Position numbers and translations under genes: made by a program. From positions 1 through 44,769 of the forward strand of contig SKPV01000124.1 of NCBI GenBank assembly GCA_007119345.1: a stretch of DNA of 44,769 nt, read 5' to 3'. The DNA is from Halovivax sp. GTDB lineage: Archaea > Halobacteriota > Halobacteria > Halobacteriales > Natrialbaceae. A model generated the notes under the pieces. The model was not told where the DNA came from. It did not search any database and saw nothing but the letters and a program-made list of their open reading frames with translations. This document shows positions 23,872 to 31,433 of this stretch, in pieces; within the stretch, counting starts at the first letter, position 1, and the number at the start of each line of letters is the position of its first letter.

Positions 23872-24693
23872 ATGATCACCGACGCGCAGGTGGAACGCTG
23901 GCTCCGCGAGGACGTCGGTCACCACGACGTGACCAACGACGTCCCCGGAGCGACGACCGGGCGGCTCGTCGCGAAGGAGGCCGGCGCGGCGGCGGGAGTC
24001 GACGCCGCGTCGGCGGTGTTCGAGTACCTCGACGCGACCGTCACGGATCGAATCGAAGCGGGCGTCGGCCTCGAACCTGGCGACGAACTGCTCCGCGTCG
24101 AGGGGCCGGCGCGGGCCGTGCTGCGCGGCGAGCGGATCGCGGTGAACCTGGCCGGCCACGCCTCGGGGATCGCGACGCGGACGAAGCGCGCCGTGGATGC
24201 GGCCCGCACGGAGTCGGATTCGGTCCGGATCGCCGCGACGCGAAAGACGACGCCGGGTCTCCGCGGGATCGAGAAGCGGGCGGTGGTCGCCGGCGGCGGC
24301 GACACCCACCGCCTCGACCTCTCGCACATGGTCATGGTGAAGGACAACCACGTCGCGGAGCTGGGCCTCGAGGGCGCCGTCGAGCACTTCCGCGAGCGCG
24401 TCTCGTTCGCCACCAAGATCGAGGTCGAGGTCGAGCGCGTCGCCGACGCGCCGCGGGCGGCCGAAGCGGGCGCCGACATCGTCCTACTCGACAACATGGC
24501 GCCGACGGACGTCCGGGCGGCGATCGACCGACTGGTGGAGGCGGGTCACGACGACGTCCTCACCGAGGCGAGCGGCGGCATTACCACCGCGGACGTGCGG
24601 GAGTACGCCGCGACCGGCGTCGACGTGATCTCCATGGGGAGTCTGACCCACTCGGCGCCGTCGCTCGACCTGTCGTTCCGGACGGGTGAGTGA
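23872..24693 (+). CDS. nadC: Nicotinate-nucleotide diphosphorylase (carboxylating)
   Basis: Converts quinolinate and PRPP to nicotinate mononucleotide, the next NAD step after NadA. The 273-residue protein shows the N-terminal alpha/beta domain (LREDVGHHDVTND, RAVLRGERIAVNLAGHASGIATRT), the substrate loop AATRKTTPGLR (121-131), His146/Arg147 in GGGDTHRLDLSHM, Lys157 in VMVKDNHVAELG, and the barrel signatures EVEVERV, IVLLDNM and EASGGIT. ATG at 23872 is preferred to an upstream GTG because TTTATC at 23839-23845 lies about 30 bases before it. Unlike the common nadABC arrangement it has its own promoter and is separated from nadB by an opposing lipoprotein gene. A 24-base tandem array begins within its last codons. 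Confidence 0.97.
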   Translation: MITDAQVERWLREDVGHHDVTNDVPGATTGRLVAKEAGAAAGVDAASAVFEYLDATVTDRIEAGVGLEPGDELLRVEGPARAVLRGERIAVNLAGHASGIATRTKRAVDAARTESDSVRIAATRKTTPGLRGIEKRAVVAGGGDTHRLDLSHMVMVKDNHVAELGLEGAVEHFRERVSFATKIEVEVERVADAPRAAEAGADIVLLDNMAPTDVRAAIDRLVEAGHDDVLTEASGGITTADVREYAATGVDVISMGSLTHSAPSLDLSFRTGE

Positions 24694-24817
24694 ATCTCCG
24701 TTCGGACGGCCGGGTGAACCTCCGTCCGGACGGGCGAGTGAGTCGCCGTTCGGACGGGCGAGTGAGTTTCCGTTCGGACGGGCGAGTGAGTCGCCGTTCG
24801 GATCGGCGAGCAACCTT
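24674..24817. repeat. 24-nt tandem array of six units grown from the nadC 3' end
   Basis: Units start at 24674, 24698, 24722, 24746, 24770 and 24794. The first lies in nadC and includes its TGA stop (24691-24693). Later units have the consensus CCGTTCGGACGGGCGAGTGA plus four variable bases; the last is degenerate. The remaining bases to the next gene (24818-24963) hold only its promoter (GTATATG, 24925-24931). Confidence 0.93.
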
Positions 24818-24963
24818 CCGGGTACGGCCGACATCGATCGATCGCAACAGAGGATTCGCGAGCGTCCCGAGTTCGCCCCGCTGTCAGGCTCGTGGTCTCC
24901 GGCCGAGGACCGGTCGGGCCGAACGTATATGCGGATTCGCGGCGAGCGTTCGAGCGGAGACGA

Positions 24964-25866
24964 ATGACCGACGAGGACTACCTCGAGACGGCACACGCCG
25001 AGGGATACCTCCCGATCGACGAGTACGAACTCTACTACCGACGATTCGGGACGGGCGACGACGTGGTGCTCGGACTGCACGGCGGACCGGGAATGCCCCA
25101 CGACTACCTCCTCCCACTCTCGCGTCACGGCGGCTCCGAGCGACGAGTCGTCCTTTACGACCAGTTCGGCGTCGGCAGGTCGGACGGTCCGGTACCGGGA
25201 GACTTCGACCGGTACACCGTCGAGCACTACCGCGACGAGGTGGAGGCGATCCGTCGCGAGCTCGAACCCGAGAACTTCCACGTCTACGGGCAGTCGTGGG
25301 GCGGCATGCTCGCCCTGGAGTACGCGCTGGAATACGGGGACCGACTCTCGAGTCTCGTCCTCGCGAATACGCTCGCCGACACCGCCTCGGCGTACGAGTC
25401 GATGCGGAGTCACGTCGAGGCGCTGGCCGATGACGATCTCGAGATCGTCGAGCGCTGCGAGGGGCGTCGTGCCTACGACGATCCCGCCTACCTCGACGTC
25501 CTCGACGACGTCTATCGGTCCCACGTCTGCCGGCTCGAGGAGTATCCCGACCCCGTGCGTCGGACGCTCTCGAACGTTAACGAGGACGTCTACGGGCTCA
25601 TGTGGGGGCCCAACGAGTACGTGCTCCTGGAGACGGCTCGACTGCGCGGCTGGGACGTTCGCGACCGTCTCGGAGAGATCGACGTTCCGACCCTCGTGCT
25701 CACGGGCGCACACGACGAGATCGACCCGTCGATCGGCGCCGACATCGCGGACCGGATTCCGGACGCGACGCTCGTCGAGTTCGAGGAGAGCAGTCACATG
25801 CCGCTCTGGGAGGAGCCCGAGGCCCACACCGAACGCGTCGAGCGGTTCCTCGCCGAGGGCCGCTGA
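24964..25866 (+). CDS. Alpha/beta hydrolase, proline iminopeptidase-like
   Basis: A 300-residue peptidase family S33-type protein. It has the oxyanion segment GLHGGPGMPHDYL (37-49), VVLYDQFGVGRSDGP (62-76), the nucleophile Ser111 in VYGQSWGGMLALEYAL, the acid Asp251 or Asp254 in VLTGAHDEIDPS, and His278 in EESSHMPLWEEPEAH. HGGPG and DQ-G-G-S are the signatures of proline iminopeptidases, which remove N-terminal proline from peptides and probably recycle peptides in the cytoplasm, as there is no signal peptide. The ATG at 24964 has a TATATG box about 36 bases upstream, so a leader of about 10 bases is expected. It stands alone. Confidence 0.88.
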   Translation: MTDEDYLETAHAEGYLPIDEYELYYRRFGTGDDVVLGLHGGPGMPHDYLLPLSRHGGSERRVVLYDQFGVGRSDGPVPGDFDRYTVEHYRDEVEAIRRELEPENFHVYGQSWGGMLALEYALEYGDRLSSLVLANTLADTASAYESMRSHVEALADDDLEIVERCEGRRAYDDPAYLDVLDDVYRSHVCRLEEYPDPVRRTLSNVNEDVYGLMWGPNEYVLLETARLRGWDVRDRLGEIDVPTLVLTGAHDEIDPSIGADIADRIPDATLVEFEESSHMPLWEEPEAHTERVERFLAEGR

Positions 25867-26083
25867 GGCCGTTGGCGGGAGGCGGAACGCGGGATCGAGG
25901 ACGGCACGGCCGGGATCGGCGGCGCCGGGCGGAGCTCTCCGGTCCGTCGGGGTTCGACGCGCGCACGAGAGGGATCCGCTCGTCCGTGCCGAGTGGGTTC
26001 CTCACCGACGGTCGTCCGAACGGGGTCCGTACGGTTCTCCGCAACCGAAAGAACCGACTCCGCGGGGCGGTATGTCCAGGGCG

Positions 26084-27034
26084 ATGACCGACCAGGAGAT
26101 CCTGATCCCGCACTCGTACTCCGCGGAGGCTCGCGAGACCCTCGTTCCGGAACTCCGCGACCTCGAGGACGCGACGATCACCGTCGCCGACACGCCGGCC
26201 GAGTCCCGCGAGGCGTTCGAGCGCGCCACCGTCGCCCTCACGCCGCGGCTCCCCGACGAGTGGCTGGAACGCGCCGACCGACTCCAGTGGGCTCAGGCCA
26301 CCTCCGCCGGCTACGATCACTACGACCTCGACGCGCTCGAGGAGTCGGGGATCGCCCTGACGACCGCCGCCGGCGTCCACGGTCAGCCCATCGGCGAGTG
26401 GGTGCTCGGCGCGATGCTCGGCTTCGAGCGGACGCTGTTCGAGGCCCGCGAGCGCCAGCGCGACGGCGTCTGGCTCCGCGACGGCGGGGGCGAGCTCGGC
26501 TCGAAGACCGTCGGGATCGTCGGCCTCGGCGCCATTGGGGGTCGCGTCGCCGAACTCGCGTCGGCGGTGGGTTGCGACGTGATCGGGACCAAGCGCGATC
26601 CGTCGACCGCACCGGACGCCGTCGACGAGGCGGTTCCCCCGGCGGAACTGGACGCGGTGCTCCACCGCTCGCAGTACCTGGTTCTCGCGTGCCCGCTGAC
26701 GGACGAGACCCGCGAACTGATCGACGCCGCGGCCTTCGAGACGATGCCCCGCGACGCGGTCCTCGTGAACGTCGCCCGCGGCGACGTCGTCGACCAAGAC
26801 GCGCTGGTCGAGTCCCTCCAGCAGGGCCGGATCGGGGGTGCGGCGCTCGACGTCTTCTCGACGGAGCCGCTGCCGTCGGACTCGCCGCTGTGGGATCTGC
26901 CCAACGTCCTCGTGACCCCGCACGTCGCGGGCTCGACGCCGCGGTACTACGATCGCGTCGCCGAGATCTTCCGGGAGAACTACGAACGGTTCGTCGCCGG
27001 GGACCGGGACGGGATGCGCAACCGGGTCGTCTGA
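26084..27034 (+). CDS. D-2-hydroxyacid dehydrogenase family protein
   Basis: A 316-residue NAD(P)-dependent enzyme of the D-isomer-specific 2-hydroxyacid dehydrogenase family. The Rossmann motif is TVGIVGLGAIGGRVAE (142-157), and the catalytic triad is Arg232 in NVARGDVVD, Glu261 in DVFSTEPLP and His280 in VTPHVAGSTPRYYD. TSAGYDHYDLD (73-83) and GQPIGEWVLGAMLGF (100-114) belong to the substrate-binding domain. The basic NAD/NADP region reads IGTKRDPS, which may favour NADP. It is not a phosphoglycerate dehydrogenase, since no C-terminal ACT or ASB domain is present. The substrate is unknown. An ATG four codons upstream (26072) is also possible. The preceding 217-base gap shows no other feature. 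Confidence 0.9.
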   Translation: MTDQEILIPHSYSAEARETLVPELRDLEDATITVADTPAESREAFERATVALTPRLPDEWLERADRLQWAQATSAGYDHYDLDALEESGIALTTAAGVHGQPIGEWVLGAMLGFERTLFEARERQRDGVWLRDGGGELGSKTVGIVGLGAIGGRVAELASAVGCDVIGTKRDPSTAPDAVDEAVPPAELDAVLHRSQYLVLACPLTDETRELIDAAAFETMPRDAVLVNVARGDVVDQDALVESLQQGRIGGAALDVFSTEPLPSDSPLWDLPNVLVTPHVAGSTPRYYDRVAEIFRENYERFVAGDRDGMRNRVV

Positions 27035-27100
27035 GCGCCCGGTTTCGCGCCGTGCGTCTCGGAGAAAGGTATTCCTCGCGCGTCGGTGAGTCACCGGACG

Positions 27101-27511
27101 ATGACGGACTCCGGACGCGAACGGGCCGGGTCGGCCGACGAGACGGTCGCCGGCGTCGGTGCGCGTCACCTGGCCGTGACGGCGATCGCGGGGCTCGCCG
27201 TCGCCGTGGTCGTGGCCCGAACGATCGATCCGTCGACCTACGCCACCGTCGTGGGCGGGCTCGCTGGGGCGAGCGCCGGGTCGCTGGTGCCGTACCTGTA
27301 CGCGGCGCGGTCCGGCGCCTCCGGGACGATGGCCGAACGTGGCCGGCCGTGGTTCCACCGTGGTGGCGCCGGCCTCGCGCTCGGGCTGGCGACCCTCACC
27401 CTCCTCGCCTGGGGCACCCTCTTCGAGTCGCTGCGCGCGGGATACGCGGCCGCCTTCGCGGTCGGAACGATGGGCTACGCGCTCCTCGCGTCGATCGTCC
27501 CCCGCCGGTGA
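27101..27511 (+). CDS. Membrane protein, about four helices, unknown function
   Basis: A 136-residue protein: about 23 hydrophilic acidic residues, then hydrophobic segments HLAVTAIAGLAVAVVVA, YATVVGGLAGASAGSLVPYLY, GLALGLATLTLLAWGTLF and YAAAFAVGTMGYALLASIV. I do not recognise a family. It starts 66 bases after the dehydrogenase stop on the same strand; GGTATTCC near 27071 may be its own promoter, about 30 bases before the ATG. It is convergent with the GNAT gene. Confidence 0.65.
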   Translation: MTDSGRERAGSADETVAGVGARHLAVTAIAGLAVAVVVARTIDPSTYATVVGGLAGASAGSLVPYLYAARSGASGTMAERGRPWFHRGGAGLALGLATLTLLAWGTLFESLRAGYAAAFAVGTMGYALLASIVPRR

Positions 27512-27551
27512 CCGACGAGGGGCGGCCCCCGTAGCCCAACCGCGAGCGGCG

Positions 27552-28217
27552 TCAGTCGTCGGCGAACCGCCGCTCCATCGTGACGAAGTCGTACGGCCGT
27601 TCCGGCCGTCGGTGGCGCTCGATCGGTTCGTAGCCCCGCGAGGCGTACCAGTCGAAGAGGAACGGGTGGCCGTCGAACGCGGTCAACTGGATGCACTCGT
27701 ACCCGCGATCCGCGGCGATCGTTTCGACGCGGTCGACGAGGCGGTCGGCCAGTCCGCGGCCCTGCCACGCCTCGGCGACGGCGAGGCGCTCGAGATAGGG
27801 TGCCGGTCGTTTCTCCAGCATGCGGACGGTGCCGACGACCGACTCGCCGCCGTCCTCGTCGACCGCGCCGCCGTCGCCGCCGTCCTCGTCGATTGACTCG
27901 CCGCCGTCCTCGTCGGCCAAACCGCCGTCCTCGTCGGTCGAGCCGACGTCGCCGTCCTCGTCGGTCGAGCCGACGTCGCCGTCCTCGTCGACCCCGCCGC
28001 CGTCCCCGTCGGTCGAGCTCCCGTCTCCGTCCGTCGGCCTGGCCACCAGCGTGACGGCGTCGGCAGCGAGCCAGTCGGCGACCGTCTTCGCGTCGATCTC
28101 CGTCATCCGCGACGGATAGCCCAGTTCGGCAGCCGTTCGGTAGGCGTCGCGGTAGCAGGCGGCGATCGCCGGCGCGTCGTCGGCGCGAGCGCGGCGAATC
28201 TCGACGGTGGATTGCAC
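27552..28217 (-). CDS. GNAT family N-acetyltransferase with acidic repeat insert
   Basis: A 221-residue acetyltransferase. The GNAT fold is visible in two parts: VEIRRARADDAPAIAACYRDAYR (5-27) through ADAVTLVARP (52-61), then VVGTVRMLEKRPAPYLERLAVAEAWQGRGLADRLVD with the acetyl-CoA pyrophosphate loop QGRGLA, and FYEPIERH-like end FDWYASRGYEPIERHRRPERP. Between them lies an insert of about 64 residues (62-125) made of D, E, G and S repeats such as GDVGSTDED, placed where the loop between strands 3 and 4 should be. The insert is in frame and contains a perfect 27-base DNA repeat. CTTAAG near 28243 gives a promoter 27 bases before the ATG. The substrate is unknown. Confidence 0.85.
   Translation of the reverse strand: MQSTVEIRRARADDAPAIAACYRDAYRTAAELGYPSRMTEIDAKTVADWLAADAVTLVARPTDGDGSSTDGDGGGVDEDGDVGSTDEDGDVGSTDEDGGLADEDGGESIDEDGGDGGAVDEDGGESVVGTVRMLEKRPAPYLERLAVAEAWQGRGLADRLVDRVETIAADRGYECIQLTAFDGHPFLFDWYASRGYEPIERHRRPERPYDFVTMERRFADD
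27931..27984. repeat. 27-nt perfect tandem repeat inside the GNAT gene
   Basis: 27931-27957 and 27958-27984 are identical (each begins TCGTCGGTCGAGCCGACGTC) and encode two copies of the nine-residue GDVGSTDED unit on the reverse strand. They lie in a wider stretch of related, degenerate repeats (about 27840-28030). Confidence 0.9.
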
Positions 28218-28289
28218 GGGCGCCGGTCGTTCGCGGTGGATCTTAAGGGGCGCGTATTCGAGGAGCGCGACCGCGGACCGTCGATGGGC

Positions 28290-29576
28290 TCAGACCGCCT
28301 CGAGCGCCCGGTCGAGGTCGGCGATCACGTCTTCGACGTCCTCGATCCCGACGGAGATCCGGACGAGTTCCGGCGTGACGCCGCTCGCGAGCTGTTCCTC
28401 CTCGGTGAGCTGCTGGTGGGTCGTGCTCGCCGGGTGGATGATCAGCGTCTTCGCGTCGCCGACGTTGGCGAGCATGCTCGTGAGTTCGACGTCGTTGCAG
28501 ACGCCCTCGGCGGCCTCGTAGCCGCCCTCGAGTCCGAAGGTGATGATGCCGCCGTATCCACCATCAAGGTACGTCGTGGCGTTCTCGTGGGTCTCGTGGT
28601 CCTCGAGGCCGGGGTAGGTGACCCACGAAACGGCCGGGTGATCCGCGAGGTACTCCGCGACGGCCAGCGCGTTCTCGCAGTGTTTCTCCATCCGAAGGGG
28701 CAAGCTCTCGAGCTTCTGGAGGGTGACCCAGGCGTCGAACGGCGCCTGCTGGTTGCCGAGGTCGCGCAGTCCTCGCGTGCGTGCGGCGATCGTGAACGCC
28801 GCCTCGCCGAAGGTCTCGTAGAAGTTCACGCCGTGGTAGGCCGGATTGGGTTCGGCGATCTCGGGGTAGTTCCCCTCGTCCCAGGGGAACGTGCCGCCGT
28901 CGACGAGGATTCCGCCGATCGTCGAACCGGCTCCGTGCATCCACTTGGTCGTCGAGTGCCAGACGAGGTCGGCGCCGTGCTCGATCGGATTGCAGAGGTA
29001 GGGGGTCGCGAACGTGTTGTCGACGAACAGCGGGACGTCGTGGTCGTGGGCGATGTCGGCGATGCGTTCGATGTCGGGAGTCACCAGCGCCGGGTTGCCG
29101 ATCGTCTCGAGGTGGACGAACGCGGTGTCGTCGTCGATCGCCTCCTCGTAGGCGTCGTAGTCGAGCGTGTCGACGAACGTCGTCTCGATACCGCGCTTCT
29201 CGACGGTGTGAGTGAGGTAGGTGTAGGTGCCGCCGTACAGCGAGGAGGCGCTCACGATGTTGTCGCCGGCCTCACAGAGGATGAACGTCGCCAGGTCGAA
29301 CGCCGCCATCCCCGAGGAGGTCGCGAGCGCGCCCACGCCGCCCTCGAGGCTGGCGACGCGCTCTTCGAGCATCGCGTTCGTCGGGTTCATGATCCGGGAG
29401 TAGATGTTCCCGAACTCCTCGAGGGCGAAGAGGCTCGCCGCGTGGTCGGTGTCCTCGAAGACGTACGATGTCGTCTGGTAGAGCGGCGGCGCGCGAGCGC
29501 CGGTCGTCGGGTCGGGCTCCTGGCCCGCGTGCACGCTGCGGGTGGCGAATCGGTGATCGTCGCTGTCGTCTCCCAT
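28290..29576 (-). CDS. metY: O-acetylhomoserine aminocarboxypropyltransferase (sulfhydrylase)
   Basis: Makes homocysteine from O-acetylhomoserine and sulfide, supplying methionine synthesis. The 428-residue protein belongs to the Cys/Met-metabolism PLP family: FATRSVHAGQEPDPTTGARAPPLYQ (10-34), YSRIMNPTNAMLEERVASLEGG (59-80), ATSSGMAAF, Asp186 in FVDNTFATPYLCNPIEHGAD and the PLP-binding Lys211 in VWHSTTKWMHGAGS. The long insertion after the lysine (GGNYPEIAEPNPAYHG-type, FPWDEGNYPEIAEPNPAYHG) is the mark of the sulfhydrylase branch rather than cystathionine synthases. The ATG at 29576 is preferred to one nine codons upstream, because the AT-rich box at 29622-29626 would start transcription near 29597, inside the longer version. 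A palindrome surrounds this box. Confidence 0.95.
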   Translation of the reverse strand: MGDDSDDHRFATRSVHAGQEPDPTTGARAPPLYQTTSYVFEDTDHAASLFALEEFGNIYSRIMNPTNAMLEERVASLEGGVGALATSSGMAAFDLATFILCEAGDNIVSASSLYGGTYTYLTHTVEKRGIETTFVDTLDYDAYEEAIDDDTAFVHLETIGNPALVTPDIERIADIAHDHDVPLFVDNTFATPYLCNPIEHGADLVWHSTTKWMHGAGSTIGGILVDGGTFPWDEGNYPEIAEPNPAYHGVNFYETFGEAAFTIAARTRGLRDLGNQQAPFDAWVTLQKLESLPLRMEKHCENALAVAEYLADHPAVSWVTYPGLEDHETHENATTYLDGGYGGIITFGLEGGYEAAEGVCNDVELTSMLANVGDAKTLIIHPASTTHQQLTEEEQLASGVTPELVRISVGIEDVEDVIADLDRALEAV

Positions 29577-29611
29577 GCCCGGAGCCTGCCGCCGGAGCGC
29601 CATAACGGTCC

Positions 29612-29638
29612 CAGTAGCTGCAATATCGGACGCTACTG
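29612..29638 (-). promoter_or_regulatory. metY promoter flanked by a perfect inverted repeat
   Basis: CAGTAGC (29612-29618) and GCTACTG (29632-29638) are perfect 7-base arms 13 bases apart, enclosing the only AT-rich box (GATATTGCA on the reverse strand) in the 172-base gap between metY and gpmI. The geometry suits a dimeric repressor that would occlude TBP. Confidence 0.5.
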
Positions 29639-29705
29639 CGGTTCACGTCGAACCCGTTCGGTCTCGCTCCCCACCCGCCCAGGCCGACCCGGTTCGGTGT
29701 CCGAG

Positions 29706-29760
29706 GCACCGAAGCTATTCCGGCAGTTTGCTGGCCGGGGCGCCGTAGCTATTTCAGCAG
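29706..29760. repeat. Degenerate second copy of the gpmI 3' end
   Basis: 29740-29760 holds the last gpmI codons and stop (reverse strand CTGCTGAAATAGCTACGGC). 29706-29726 resembles it with 17 of 21 bases matching, again with TAG in the same place. The period is 34 bases. Confidence 0.6.
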
Positions 29761-31275
29761 GGATTCGCCGGTCATCTCCGAGGGTACGTCGACGCCGATC
29801 AGCTCCAGCAGCGTCGGCGCGACGTCGGCGAGGGTCCCGCCCGGACGCACCTCGCGGCCGCCGTCGTCGCGGTCCGGCGAAACGTAGATGAACGGCACGT
29901 CGTTGGCGGTGTGAGCCGTGTGCGGGTCCTCGGCCGTGCCCATGTCGTCGGCGTTCCCGTGGTCGGCGGTCACGATCGCGTGCCCGCCGCGGTCCCGGAT
30001 CGTTTTCGCGAGCCGGCCCAGCTGCTCGTCGACGGCCTCGACGGCCTCGACGGCCGCCCGGTAGTCGCCGGTGTGGCCGACCATGTCCGGATTCGCGTAG
30101 TTGAGGACGAGGACGTCGGGGTCCGCCGACTCGACGAGTCGGATCGCGGCGTCGGTCACTTCGGGCGCGCTCATCTCCGGCTGCAGATCGTACGTGGGAA
30201 CCTCCGGGCTCTCCACGATCTCTCGAATCTCGCCCTCGAACGCCACCTCGCGGCCGCCGTTCAGGAAGTAGGTGACGTGGGCGTACTTCTCGGACTCGGC
30301 GATGCGGAGCTGGCGTTTCCCGGCCTCGGCGAGCACCTCACCGAGGACGTTCGCCGGCTGGGTCGGCGGGAACGCGACCGGGAGGTCGAACGTCTCGTCG
30401 TACTGGGTCATCATCACGACCGCCGCGTCCGGCGGATCGGTCTCGAACTCGTCGGCCCAGTCCTCCGGCCGGACGTCGGCGAGCATCCGTGTGAGCTGGC
30501 GGGCGCGATCCGACCGGAAGTTGAACCAGACTGCCGCGTCACCGTCTTCGAGCGCCGGCGCGCCCCGCACGAGCGTCGGTTCGACGAACTCGTCCGTCCG
30601 GCCGCTCTCGTACGAGTGCTCGACCGCTTCGACCGGCGACGCGGCCTCGAACTCCGCCTCGCGGCTCACGATGGCGTCGTAGGCTCGCTTCGTGCGGTCC
30701 CAGTTCTGGTCCCGATCCATCGCGTAGTACCGCCCGGAGACGGTTGCCACGTGGCCCGTACCGGCCTCGGCGACGACGGACTCGAGCGCCGCGAGGTACT
30801 CGACGCCGCCGCGGGGCGACGTGTCGCGGCCGTCGGTGAACGCGTGGGTGACCGCCTCGACGTCCCGGTCGCCGGCGAGCTCGATCAGCGCGTGGAGGTG
30901 GCGGTGATCGGAGTGAACGCCGCCGTCGCTGACGAGTCCGAGGAAGTGAAGTACGCCGTCGTTCTCGCGGACCTGCTCGAACGCCCGGTCGATCGCGTCG
31001 TTCCGGCGGAACGAGCCGTCGGCGATGGCGTCGCCGATTCGAGTGTACTCCTGGTAGACGACCCGGCCGGCGCCGATGTTGAGGTGGCCGACCTCGCTGT
31101 TGCCCATCTGCCCGTCGGGCAGTCCGACCCGGCGACCGGACACCTCGAGCTCGCCGTACGCGCCGTCCCGGGCGAGCCGGTCGAAGACCGGCGTGTGCGC
31201 CGCCTCGACCGCGTCACGGCCGCCCTCCTCGTCGCCGAGCCCCCAGCCGTCGAGCACGATCAGTGCCGCCTGCAT
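29749..31275 (-). CDS. gpmI: 2,3-bisphosphoglycerate-independent phosphoglycerate mutase
   Basis: Interconverts 3- and 2-phosphoglycerate in glycolysis and gluconeogenesis, with two manganese ions. The 508-residue length matches the bacterial-type iPGM rather than the shorter archaeal ApgM. Signatures are LIVLDGWGLGD (5-15), the phosphoserine motif GQMGNSEVGHLNIGAGR with Ser60, THAFTDGRDTSP, GRYYAMDRDQNWDRT, LNYANPDMVGHTGDY and VTADHGNADDM near the end. CTAGATACG (reverse strand, 31298-31306) lies 27 bases before the ATG, pointing to a leaderless message. With pyruvate kinase and PEP synthase in the same window, three lower-glycolysis steps are covered, although the genes are not co-transcribed. 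Confidence 0.97.
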   Translation of the reverse strand: MQAALIVLDGWGLGDEEGGRDAVEAAHTPVFDRLARDGAYGELEVSGRRVGLPDGQMGNSEVGHLNIGAGRVVYQEYTRIGDAIADGSFRRNDAIDRAFEQVRENDGVLHFLGLVSDGGVHSDHRHLHALIELAGDRDVEAVTHAFTDGRDTSPRGGVEYLAALESVVAEAGTGHVATVSGRYYAMDRDQNWDRTKRAYDAIVSREAEFEAASPVEAVEHSYESGRTDEFVEPTLVRGAPALEDGDAAVWFNFRSDRARQLTRMLADVRPEDWADEFETDPPDAAVVMMTQYDETFDLPVAFPPTQPANVLGEVLAEAGKRQLRIAESEKYAHVTYFLNGGREVAFEGEIREIVESPEVPTYDLQPEMSAPEVTDAAIRLVESADPDVLVLNYANPDMVGHTGDYRAAVEAVEAVDEQLGRLAKTIRDRGGHAIVTADHGNADDMGTAEDPHTAHTANDVPFIYVSPDRDDGGREVRPGGTLADVAPTLLELIGVDVPSEMTGESLLK

Positions 31276-31433
31276 GGTCGGTCGGTCAAGGGCGCGGCGT
31301 ATCTAGCTGTCGTTCGCCGGGAGAGCGTCGGGACGGCGGCTCGCCGAACGCACCCGTTAACGAGTGCATTCGCCGTCGCACCAACTGGAACGTGGCAAAG
31401 CCCTCTTGTTCGCGAACGGTGAACCCCGGCGGT

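Noticed and set aside
27800..28120. Pro/Arg- or Ser/Pro-rich forward frames in the GNAT region
   Set aside because: They are readings of the opposite strand of the acidic repeat insert and have no independent signal.
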